IMG/VR virus record: IMGVR_UViG_3300043772_001073
Span: 1-35,472 of that record
DNA length: 35,472 nt
Strand: one strand, 5' to 3'
Source of the DNA: a virus
Shown: one piece after another, positions 16,986 through 24,249 of the stretch
Numbering within the stretch: position 1 is the first letter of the stretch
Layout: each line of letters begins with the position of its first letter
Made by a program: the position numbers and the translations under genes
The notes under the pieces: generated by a model
What the model saw: only the letters and a program-made list of their open reading frames with translations
Told to the model about the DNA's origin: nothing
Databases searched by the model: none

Positions 16986-17062
16986 AAGCACTTACATTTT
17001 GCCGCTCTAAGTCATGCGGCTCGCACATCATAAACCAACCAACCACTAAAGCAACTGCGTAA
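16982..17062 (+). CDS. Very short ORF (26 residues) coupled to the portal gene
   Basis: The frame encodes MKALTFCRSKSCGSHI followed by about ten residues. Its ATG overlaps the methyltransferase stop (ATGA), and its stop overlaps the portal start (TAATG), so it tiles the gap exactly. It has a C-x4-C pair. It may be a genuine microprotein or a translational relay for the portal gene. No function is known to me. Confidence 0.45.
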   Translation: MKALTFCRSKSCGSHIINQPTTKATA

Positions 17063-18969
17063 TGGCACTAAGCATAGAGGACATTGACAAGATTGTTCAA
17101 AGGTTTGCAATGCTGCATAAGGGCTGGGAAGCCGCAGCAATGAAGACACCTATCAATCCAATCACTAAGCAGCGCACAGGCGTGAGTCAATATCCTGAGT
17201 ATTGGCCGGGGTATAACTATGCCGCTAAGATGTATGACAGCATCTTGCCGCACACCCGGCCTGACATTTACCCGGCACACCTACTCAGCGTGCGTGCACC
17301 TAACCAAACCGATGCACAGGCTGAGTACATCCGAGCGAACTACAAGCCTACAACGCTGAGCGTGTTCGAGGACTTCAAAGCCACAATTAGCCGTGCGTTC
17401 GCCGACCAGAACTGGAGCATCCGATACAGCCCCGAGCTTGAGCCAATCTTTGGCGAAGATACATTCCAGCGCTACGTGAACCAAGAGATTGAGCGCTTCG
17501 GCTCGCTTGAGGCATTTGTTAAGACCATGCTCCCAACGCTGAAGCTAATCGACCCGAATGGCATTATCGCAATCGAGCCCAATGATGTTGACACCTACGA
17601 GAACGAGGACGGCGAAGAGATAATAAGCAACGAGCTAATTAATCCGATGCCTGAATACTACTCATGCAAGAGCATCGTAGGGCAAAAGTACGGCGAGTAT
17701 TACATGGTCATTACCGATGACTATTCAAAGGTGCGCAACGGAAGCAAGGAGGAAAAGAGCGGCATCGTGTTAGAGATTTATGACACGATGAATATCTGGA
17801 AGGTGTATCAAATCGGTAAGAAGTCGGATTATACATTCAGCGAACCTGAGCTTTACTATTCACACAACCTTGGATATGTGCCAGCACAAAAGCTACAAGG
17901 GATGCCTCAGCTTATCGCTGGTGAGATTAACTTCCAGTCTCCATTCATCACAGCGGTGCCATTGCTCGACCAGGTTATTCTCGATGAGTCATACTTGCAA
18001 ATCAGCAAAGCCACAAGCGCATTCCCGTTCATGGTTGCGCTGGGTGAGATTTGTGAGTTCACCGATCGCGAAGGTAACAAGTGTCAGGATGGGCAAATCT
18101 TTGACCCCATCAATGGCGGGTACCGTACTTGCTCAAGCTGTAATGGCTCGGGTGTTAAGAGCCGATTCAGCCCAACAGGGATGCTACTCATTAAGCCTAA
18201 GACAGCATTGAGCGAAGGAGACAGCGCACTTAGTGGAGAGTACCTGAAGTTCGTCAGCCCACCGATGGACACGCTAAACTTCCTACGCACCGAGATTGAG
18301 CAGCAAATGGCAAAGGCTCGCAGGATATTGCACTTGCCATCGTCTGACGAAAGCGGAACCATCGGCGAAGCATCGACAGCCACAGGCTCATTGAATAAGC
18401 TACGTGCGCTCTATGCGTTTATTAAGCCTATCTCTGACCAGCTATTCAACCTTTATGAGTTCTGCTTGGTGACGATGGGGCGCATGCGCTACGGCGAAAA
18501 CTTTGGCGGGGTAAATCTTGTGTACCCGACATCATTCGACATTAGCACCCCGAGCGATTACTTAGCTGTAATCAGCGAAGGTGTGAAGGCAGGCGTACCG
18601 CCATCGATTACGTTCAGCAATGTCTATAACTACATAAAGGCAATTCACTATACCGATGAAGAGACAAGTGCTGTTTATGACTTAATCCTCAACGCTGATG
18701 AATTGCTACTGATGAGCTCGGCAGATATCGCCCTGCGCGTTGCTAATGGCACAATCGAGAAGTACCAAGATGTAATTCATCACAGCGCACCACAGCTAAT
18801 CATGGAGCTTATTCGCAATCACATCCCGACCGAAGGTGCTCAGCGCTTCATCGACTTACCGATGGCCGAACAGATTGCAGCACTTAATCGCTTGGCATCG
18901 GATAGGATTGCCGTGCAGCTCGACCCAATCCAACAGGCGCAACAGGAACTATTGAATGGCATCATTTGA
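17062..18969 (+). CDS. Portal protein
   Basis: A 635-residue protein with portal character: it is encoded next to a minor head protein and scaffold candidate, with long helical sections around residues 390-470 (RTEIEQQMAKARRILHLPSS) and a C-terminal helical crown region. The dodecameric portal is the DNA gateway of the capsid and binds the terminase. Residues C331, C341, C357 and C360 (the latter in CSSCNGSG) form a zinc-ribbon-like insertion that I associate with portals of phages infecting Bacteroidota. TAATG couples it to the preceding micro-ORF, and it overlaps the next gene by 14 bases. Confidence 0.75.
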   Translation: MALSIEDIDKIVQRFAMLHKGWEAAAMKTPINPITKQRTGVSQYPEYWPGYNYAAKMYDSILPHTRPDIYPAHLLSVRAPNQTDAQAEYIRANYKPTTLSVFEDFKATISRAFADQNWSIRYSPELEPIFGEDTFQRYVNQEIERFGSLEAFVKTMLPTLKLIDPNGIIAIEPNDVDTYENEDGEEIISNELINPMPEYYSCKSIVGQKYGEYYMVITDDYSKVRNGSKEEKSGIVLEIYDTMNIWKVYQIGKKSDYTFSEPELYYSHNLGYVPAQKLQGMPQLIAGEINFQSPFITAVPLLDQVILDESYLQISKATSAFPFMVALGEICEFTDREGNKCQDGQIFDPINGGYRTCSSCNGSGVKSRFSPTGMLLIKPKTALSEGDSALSGEYLKFVSPPMDTLNFLRTEIEQQMAKARRILHLPSSDESGTIGEASTATGSLNKLRALYAFIKPISDQLFNLYEFCLVTMGRMRYGENFGGVNLVYPTSFDISTPSDYLAVISEGVKAGVPPSITFSNVYNYIKAIHYTDEETSAVYDLILNADELLLMSSADIALRVANGTIEKYQDVIHHSAPQLIMELIRNHIPTEGAQRFIDLPMAEQIAALNRLASDRIAVQLDPIQQAQQELLNGII

Positions 18970-19867
18970 TTCGTTAGTAAACCAAAAGATTAAGCTCTTC
19001 GAGTCGGTGCCGGATAAACTGGCAACGGCTGCGATTAAGACACAAGCTGAGATATGGCGCAAGATTCGCCCGATTCTCGATGACATGGATGTTAGCGCAG
19101 CGGGTAACATCGAGCAAACTGAGGGCAACATCAGGCGCATCGGCCTCATTGCTGATGAACTGAAGAAGGTGCTCGCCGGTAGTGAATACAAGGAAGCCGT
19201 TCGTGCCTTTCTCGGCTCAATCGATGAAGGGGTGCAGCTGACTAACGAGATTGCACGTACATTTGAAAGCGCATTCGAACCTACCGAAGTGCAAAAGCAA
19301 TTGCTGCAAATATCCAAGCAGAATGCGATTAACACATTCTTCGGCGCTGGCTTGGATGCTCGATTCACGCAGCCCTTCCTCGAGCAACTAACCACCAACA
19401 TCGCAGCACGCGCACCGCTAAGAGAGGCCGTTGTTGCATTGGAAGGGATTGTAACCGGAACTGAGGCGAATGATGGGCGGCTGCTTGCCAACATAAAGAC
19501 AACAGCCACCACCGCGCAAGCCGTTGCAGACCGAAGCTATTCAGCAGCTGTCAATGATGAGCTCGGCATCGAGTGGTTTGAATACCTGGGCGGTGAGATT
19601 TCCACTACCCGACCATTCTGCGAGAATCGTGAGGGTGGCATCTACCATCGCAAGGAGATTGAAGCATGGGGCGCTGGTAAGAATAGTGCTGGCATCAGAG
19701 ACATACAAGACGGCACATGGGCTGGACGCATAGACGGCACAGATAGTAAGTCGATATTTACACTTGTAGGGGGGTGGAACTGTCGGCACTATCTTGTGCC
19801 AGTGCCCGAACGCAAGGTGCCGGATACGGTCAAAGCTCGAGCGAGAGCTGAGGGGTTTATTGATTAA
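18956..19867 (+). CDS. Minor head protein (phage head morphogenesis, Mu gpF-like)
   Basis: A 303-residue protein with a helical N-terminal two-thirds and a C-terminal domain of the Mu F/SPP1 gp7 type. That domain shows TTRPFCENREGGIYHRKEI and later VGGWNCRHYLVPVPERK, where the RPFC ... W-x-CRH-x-L pattern is characteristic. These proteins sit inside the prohead with the portal and assist assembly or DNA ejection. The order portal, minor head protein, scaffold, capsid is usual. The gene overlaps the portal end by 14 bases. Confidence 0.82.
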   Translation: MASFDSLVNQKIKLFESVPDKLATAAIKTQAEIWRKIRPILDDMDVSAAGNIEQTEGNIRRIGLIADELKKVLAGSEYKEAVRAFLGSIDEGVQLTNEIARTFESAFEPTEVQKQLLQISKQNAINTFFGAGLDARFTQPFLEQLTTNIAARAPLREAVVALEGIVTGTEANDGRLLANIKTTATTAQAVADRSYSAAVNDELGIEWFEYLGGEISTTRPFCENREGGIYHRKEIEAWGAGKNSAGIRDIQDGTWAGRIDGTDSKSIFTLVGGWNCRHYLVPVPERKVPDTVKARARAEGFID

Positions 19868-19877
19868 TTAAATTTTA

Positions 19878-19885
19878 TACCTTTG
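19878..19885 (+). promoter_or_regulatory. Promoter -7 element TACCTTTG
   Basis: TACCTTTG fits TAnnTTTG, and the next ATG (19891) follows after five bases, again predicting an almost leaderless mRNA. TTTA at 19856-19859 is a weak upstream element at 18-base spacing. Confidence 0.5.
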
Positions 19886-19890
19886 CTATC

Positions 19891-20157
19891 ATGAGACATT
19901 TAATACTCTCAGATGGCCGTATCATTCAAGCATCAGATATGGTGGCCGAGCACCTACTTACTAAGAAGGGCGCAAAGGAATTAATACTGCAACCAATTAA
20001 AACCCCTGACATATATGCCGATCAAACCGGAGGAAGCACTGGAGATAGTGAACTTCCTAAACCTAAACGAAGCCGAGAACCTCGAGGAAGCAAAGGAGAA
20101 GTTCCAGGAGAACTGGGTAAACAGCAAGGAGCTAAGCGAAAAGCTCGGAAAGATTAA
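19891..20157 (+). CDS. Hypothetical protein, 88 residues, overlapping the scaffold gene
   Basis: The N-terminal 40 residues (MRHLILSDGRIIQASDMVAE) look like a folded small domain. The C-terminal half is a low-complexity basic stretch rich in Lys, Gly, Arg and Pro that overlaps the next gene by 143 bases in another frame. The start sits directly behind a promoter element. I do not recognise a family. The disordered tail may simply reflect the overlapping frame. Confidence 0.55.
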   Translation: MRHLILSDGRIIQASDMVAEHLLTKKGAKELILQPIKTPDIYADQTGGSTGDSELPKPKRSREPRGSKGEVPGELGKQQGAKRKARKD

Positions 20158-20839
20158 TGGCACAATTGCCCACGTTGCTAAACGAGCATTTGAGCCCTTC
20201 GGAGTTACGCTCACTGAAGAAGATTTCAAAGACAAGAAGGCGCAAGATGTATTGCGCATGGCATCCGAGCGAGCTCGAGAGGCTTATGAGAAGCAGCAAG
20301 AAGAGTGGCAACAGCGAGCCGATAAGTCAGGCAGCGAAGAGCTGGTAAAGGAGTGGGAGAAGAAGCACAAATCACTCGAGCGCAAACTTACTGAAGTTGA
20401 CACTGCAAGGCAAGAAGCCATTAACCAGTTCGAGCAATTCAAGATTAAGATTGCAGACGAACAAAAGCAAAGCAAGATAAACCACACCTTCGAGAAGGAG
20501 CTCTCAGCAATCAAGCTTGACCCATCGGTTAATGAGTTTACGATTAAAGGCTTCAAGGCTACCATCGGCGAGAAGTATGCAATCGACTTGGAGGACGATG
20601 GAAACATCTTTGTTAAGGATAAGAACAGCGGCGAGCGGTTGAAATCCAAAGAGAAAGCGGGCTCATTCCTTAACCTTTCCGATGTGCTGCTTGCCGAAGC
20701 TACGGCGGCGGGCATCATTATGAAGAACCCATCGGCTGGGCAGCGTGTGCCGAGACCGGGGCAGGCTATCATACCGCCAATTGAGTCACAAGCCGATAAG
20801 CGTATCAAAGGTGTCAACCCTCGATTCTTCACGAAATGA
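20015..20839 (+). CDS. Capsid scaffold protein candidate
   Basis: A 274-residue, highly charged helical protein. Residues about 20-165 are a long coiled coil (EELVKEWEKKHKSLERKL), and the C-terminus is Pro-rich with a basic end (GVNPRFFTK). Phage scaffolds have this architecture and are encoded between portal/minor head and capsid genes, as here. Scaffolds line the prohead interior and leave before packaging. No protease is visible nearby. ATG 20015 gives a 143-base overlap with the preceding gene, and the composition is protein-like from the first residues, so I keep it. Its stop overlaps the next ATG. Confidence 0.65.
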   Translation: MPIKPEEALEIVNFLNLNEAENLEEAKEKFQENWVNSKELSEKLGKINGTIAHVAKRAFEPFGVTLTEEDFKDKKAQDVLRMASERAREAYEKQQEEWQQRADKSGSEELVKEWEKKHKSLERKLTEVDTARQEAINQFEQFKIKIADEQKQSKINHTFEKELSAIKLDPSVNEFTIKGFKATIGEKYAIDLEDDGNIFVKDKNSGERLKSKEKAGSFLNLSDVLLAEATAAGIIMKNPSAGQRVPRPGQAIIPPIESQADKRIKGVNPRFFTK

Positions 20840-20991
20840 CAATCAAGCAAGCGTATAAGATATTGATGCACCACGCAGATTGGCGGCAAGGCAAACACAG
20901 CGAAATGGTAAGCCCTGCCGACCTCACAAAAGCACTTGAGATTGTGCTTACATATCTCGAAAATAAACTAATGCAGACAGCCCATGCCTGA
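20836..20991 (+). CDS. Small helical phage protein, 51 residues
   Basis: The frame reads MTIKQAYKILMHHADWRQGK, then a second helical segment including SPADLTKALEIVLTYL. This helix-loop-helix pattern with a W-R-x-G-K turn recurs in small proteins of many phages. It starts at ATGA with the scaffold stop and overlaps the following gene by eight bases. Function is unknown. Confidence 0.65.
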   Translation: MTIKQAYKILMHHADWRQGKHSEMVSPADLTKALEIVLTYLENKLMQTAHA

Positions 20992-21256
20992 ATATGAAGG
21001 GTACAATGTCACGGCATCCGATCGCGCTGGCAAAAAATATAAAGCGGTAGACGATGACGGCAATGAGATTCACTTTGGCGCTGAAGGGTATCGGATTAAC
21101 CCCGGCACGGATGCAGGCAACTCTTACTGTGCTCGTAGTAATGGCATCCCTTCTCCGAAAGGCTCGGCGAATTGGTGGGCTCGTCAGCTTTGGAGCTGCG
21201 AGGGGCGAAGGTCGGTAAGCGATAAACCTTTTTTTGGTAGAATCGAATTGCCTTAG
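20984..21256 (+). CDS. Small phage protein, DUF5754-like
   Basis: A 90-residue protein with the pattern GKKYKAVDDDGNEIHFGAEG, then YCARSNGI and SANWWARQLWSC. This arrangement (KKY...HFG...R-x-x-I...W-W/S-x-x-LW) is familiar from small proteins of unknown function in tailed phages, which I associate with DUF5754. It is the last gene before a terminator at 21310, so it closes the portal-scaffold transcription unit. The molecular role is unknown. Confidence 0.65.
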   Translation: MPEYEGYNVTASDRAGKKYKAVDDDGNEIHFGAEGYRINPGTDAGNSYCARSNGIPSPKGSANWWARQLWSCEGRRSVSDKPFFGRIELP

Positions 21257-21309
21257 TATATTGCGGTTCGTTCTTTATTCGTTCATACCAATAGTTTAGG
21301 CACTATTTG

Positions 21310-21339
21310 AAAAGGCTTGCAGAAATGCAGGCTTTTTTT
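21310..21339 (+). terminator. Rho-independent terminator before the capsid gene
   Basis: AAAAGGCTTGCA (21310-21321), a GAAA loop, then TGCAGGCTTTTT (21326-21337) form a 12-pair stem with two G-U pairs, followed by a U run that continues to 21339. The U run itself is the upstream part of the promoter at 21343. Confidence 0.75.
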
Positions 21340-21342
21340 ATT

Positions 21343-21350
21343 TATCTTTG
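21343..21350 (+). promoter_or_regulatory. Promoter -7 element TATCTTTG for the major capsid gene
   Basis: TATCTTTG fits TAnnTTTG. It lies three bases after a terminator U run, within 21 bases that are repeated exactly at 22593-22613 before the next gene. The predicted leader to the ATG at 21446 is about 90 bases and contains GCCGC/GCGGC (21371-21388) and CAAAG/CTTTG pairings. Confidence 0.6.
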
Positions 21351-21445
21351 TAGCATCTATGATGTAGTGAGCCGCAACTTATCGCGGCAAAGTAGGCGCA
21401 CCTGTCGGCCTTTGCAACTGGCAGAAACTCCAAACTACATTAATC

Positions 21446-22492
21446 ATGTCTATATCTCGCATTCTATCGGAGTGTCCTAATGTGCAAATGTCACTTAGCG
21501 AACTCTTCATCGAAGTTGGACAGCGTGAGCAATTGCCTTTCTTAGAGTTCTTGCTTTCGCCTGAAAACGCAAAACTAATCCGCACTGAGGTTGCACCCGG
21601 TGGCGGTAAATTAAAAACAGTACAAGCTCGTTGGATTCAGCGTTTACCTGAGACCGAAGTTGAGACAGATGGTGACATCTTAGCTTGTACCTCAACGAAC
21701 ACTTACGGAGACAGCACAACCACGTATACGTTGGATGTGACTGACACGTACCAAGCATCTCAGCTGATCAATGCTGCTGACATCGCTCGCCATTGCCAAG
21801 AGAATTCTCGCTATGTGCTTGAGTCGGTAATGCGTTTGATGGATGTACTTGACCGCAAAGTAGCTTCTGCTGCCGCTGTTCAGGCTGTTGCCGACATCGG
21901 AACGTGGGGCACTGAGGTGTCAGGTTACTACACTGTAAGCGGTGACTGCTTGCGCGTTGCTACTCGCCAGACTGGCGGGCAAGCATTGAACGAGTTCGCA
22001 CTTGCTGATATCCTTCAAGCAACTCGCATGGCTAACTATCCGGGTGCGCCTGTGGTATTTGGTGGTGCTGAGATGCAGCGTTATGCTAACGCGGTGCAAG
22101 CTGGTTGCTGCACTCAGTTCGGCATCGACTTGTTGGCTATCAGCCAGCAGAACGGATTCGGATTCGCTTACGATTCTCGCGTTGCAGCGGCTCAAGGTTC
22201 GCAGCTTAAGAACTTGGTAACTACTGCCGGAGCAATTCAGTGGTTATCATTCAACTTAGCTGATTGGAATCAGGGCATCACGCCTGTGGCTGGTTCAAAC
22301 TACTCTAAGACCTTGGTGTTCACACCAGCTGGCGTACCAGTAGATTTGACCATGAAGGATGATTGCGGTAATTTGTCGATTGTGTTGACTACAACTGGAA
22401 AGATTGTAACGCTTCCAACTGACATTTACGAATCAGCCGACAAGTATGCTGGCGTTAACTACGTGAACTGTGTTGAGATTGTAAACCCGTAA
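21446..22492 (+). CDS. Major capsid protein candidate
   Basis: A 348-residue protein placed after the scaffold candidate and before connector genes, with its own terminator-insulated promoter and a long leader. The N-terminal region includes PFLEFLLSPENAKLIRTEV, and the middle is Ala/Val-rich (VASAAAVQAVADIG). The sequence is compatible with an HK97-type fold but has no decisive motif. Codon choice looks different from neighbouring genes (more GCT, CGT and ACT codons), as expected for the most abundant protein. I infer the role from size, position and expression signs. Confidence 0.72.
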   Translation: MSISRILSECPNVQMSLSELFIEVGQREQLPFLEFLLSPENAKLIRTEVAPGGGKLKTVQARWIQRLPETEVETDGDILACTSTNTYGDSTTTYTLDVTDTYQASQLINAADIARHCQENSRYVLESVMRLMDVLDRKVASAAAVQAVADIGTWGTEVSGYYTVSGDCLRVATRQTGGQALNEFALADILQATRMANYPGAPVVFGGAEMQRYANAVQAGCCTQFGIDLLAISQQNGFGFAYDSRVAAAQGSQLKNLVTTAGAIQWLSFNLADWNQGITPVAGSNYSKTLVFTPAGVPVDLTMKDDCGNLSIVLTTTGKIVTLPTDIYESADKYAGVNYVNCVEIVNP

Positions 22493-22573
22493 TCGGGTCG
22501 GTAAGTTTACTCTCGCAAGCCGATGAGGACTTATTGACCCAAGACGGATTAGATAATCTAACCACGCAATAAA

Positions 22574-22600
22574 GGGAGGGCTTCGTGCCCTCCTTTTTTT
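22574..22600 (+). terminator. Rho-independent terminator after the capsid gene
   Basis: GGAGGGC (22576-22582), a short loop beginning TTCG, then GCCCTCC (22587-22593), followed by seven T. This is a strong GC stem with a U run. The T run overlaps the upstream part of the next promoter. Confidence 0.85.
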
Positions 22601-22603
22601 ATT

Positions 22604-22611
22604 TATCTTTG
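22604..22611 (+). promoter_or_regulatory. Promoter -7 element TATCTTTG after the capsid terminator
   Basis: The element and its flanks (22593-22613) are identical to 21332-21352 upstream of the capsid gene. The ATG at 22626 follows 15 bases later. It would restart transcription for the connector genes after termination. Confidence 0.6.
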
Positions 22612-22625
22612 TAAAAACTAAAGAG

Positions 22626-23672
22626 ATGTGCATTGAATCACTACTCGGATTAAGAGGCTGCGAATCACCTGAGCCATCGACAGGGCTCTACATCGATGAC
22701 CTCGGAATCAACCAGACATTCTTAGGGCAACTTATCACGGACCAATATCGCAACGGTGTTGAACTCTTCGAAGATAAACGTGCGTTTGCATGGCGCAAGC
22801 TTTCATCCGATGTGCTGACTAAGCTCAGCCCGATGATGAAGAGCGACACGATCATCGAGAGCAAGCGCGTTGGACAAGTGGTGTCCAATTATGCCAATGT
22901 GCAGACCGCACTTGGTGCTGGCAACTATGGTGGCATCAGGCTCAAGATTGACCCGAACACGGTTAGTTATCTGAACTTCTACCTTGCAGATATTAACCTG
23001 GCAATTGCTTCATCGAATACCAACGTGCCGGTGCTTATCTTCGACATGACCACCGGCAAGCTGCTTGAGACCATCACCTACGCAGAGGGTGCGCTTGACC
23101 AGTTCATCGGCAAGACCTTCACCTCGGCCAAGCGCAAGCTTGACATCGCAATCGTGTACGAGTCAACGATGAACACGGTGAAGTTCACGCCAAAGAAGGG
23201 CGTATGTACAAGCTGTGGAGGAGGTCCAAAGGAAGCCCATATGTGTCCATTCGTTGATGCGATTGGAATCGAATTAACAACAGACGGAACCAATGTGCTG
23301 ACAAGTACCTCAAGCAAGTACACCACCGGGATGAGTATCACGTACAATGTGAACTGCGACCGCCAAGGTTGGCTCTGCTCGATTGGTGGCACGATGGCAT
23401 TATCGTTAGCCTATGCCACGGCGGTTGAGATTTACAACTATGCTCTGACCGTAAGCCCGAATCAAAGGGTGAATACAACGGTTATCGTTAATCGGGGCTC
23501 GAAGCCCTTTGCCACTGCCGATGCTTTTGAGGGTATTGTTGCAGCTCGCGACATCGCAGCAACGCGATACAGCGAAGACCTCGGCGCTACCTTGCAGAAC
23601 ATGCGCCTGCCTGACGATACGCATTGCTGGGATTGCAGAAAGAACATGAAGTACGTTACAGCCCTGCCATAA
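22626..23672 (+). CDS. Conserved structural protein, Cys-rich, 348 residues (neck/connector region)
   Basis: The protein begins MCIESLLGLRGCESPEPSTG and has paired cysteines at CTSCGGG and at the end CWDCRK, which suggests metal binding or disulfides. The rest is of mixed alpha/beta type. It lies directly after the capsid gene behind its own promoter, where head-completion or virion-associated proteins are encoded. I have the impression of a recurrent protein in phages of Bacteroidota, but no named family. It lies one base before the next ATG. Confidence 0.6.
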   Translation: MCIESLLGLRGCESPEPSTGLYIDDLGINQTFLGQLITDQYRNGVELFEDKRAFAWRKLSSDVLTKLSPMMKSDTIIESKRVGQVVSNYANVQTALGAGNYGGIRLKIDPNTVSYLNFYLADINLAIASSNTNVPVLIFDMTTGKLLETITYAEGALDQFIGKTFTSAKRKLDIAIVYESTMNTVKFTPKKGVCTSCGGGPKEAHMCPFVDAIGIELTTDGTNVLTSTSSKYTTGMSITYNVNCDRQGWLCSIGGTMALSLAYATAVEIYNYALTVSPNQRVNTTVIVNRGSKPFATADAFEGIVAARDIAATRYSEDLGATLQNMRLPDDTHCWDCRKNMKYVTALP

Positions 23673-23673
23673 C

Positions 23674-24249
23674 ATGCCGACACCCGCCGAAATTCAAAAG
23701 AACCTCGATGAATTGTACAACGATTGGACTAACAAGTTCACTGCTTTGTATGGCCCTGTTCGTGAATTGAAGCGCATCATGTTTAAGCGCATTTTCGGCA
23801 CTGGCTCAACTGGTGGCACGAATACGGCGGGCAATAAATTGCCAACCGTACTATACAAAACAACTCCGATATATGTCAGCCCTCGAACTTTGGCGAATGC
23901 GCCGAGTAGTTTCAAAGTAGGTAAGCGTGGCGAGCCGATTAAGTCGCTTTACTTTCCTGATGGCTACGCTCAACTTAAAAAAGAAACATCGCGAAAGTTA
24001 CCGCTCGAATTAACTGGCAGGCTGAAGGGTGGATTCTTATCACAAGAAGTAATCACGGAAGGGCTAACAGCTGGCATCGGATTGCCTGATTCTGAAAAGG
24101 AGAAAGCGCAAGGCCTTCAGTTTGGCAATGGTAAGAGATTCAAAGGCTACGGCCCTATTTTCCAACCGACACCTGAAGAGCAAGCCGAGATGCTCGAAGA
24201 CCATGCAGCCGAGCTTGTGCAACAAATCATTAACGCAATGAATAAATGA
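23674..24249 (+). CDS. Head-tail connector / tail completion candidate (HK97 gp10-like)
   Basis: A 191-residue protein. An N-terminal amphipathic helix is followed by a beta region with ELTGRLKGGF, then GLTAGIGLPDSEKEKAQGLQ and RFKGYGPIFQPTPEEQ, and a C-terminal helix. The order 'helix, GF/G-rich strands, A-x-x-x-x-G, R-P-x-F/I' recalls HK97 gp10/gpG-type tail completion proteins. The next gene starts with a tail-terminator-like domain, the usual neighbour. It overlaps that gene at ATGA. Confidence 0.55.
   Translation: MPTPAEIQKNLDELYNDWTNKFTALYGPVRELKRIMFKRIFGTGSTGGTNTAGNKLPTVLYKTTPIYVSPRTLANAPSSFKVGKRGEPIKSLYFPDGYAQLKKETSRKLPLELTGRLKGGFLSQEVITEGLTAGIGLPDSEKEKAQGLQFGNGKRFKGYGPIFQPTPEEQAEMLEDHAAELVQQIINAMNK

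Noticed and set aside
18949-19512. 187-residue open frame on the - strand
   Set aside because: Antisense to the minor head protein, Ser/Ala-rich, no start signal.
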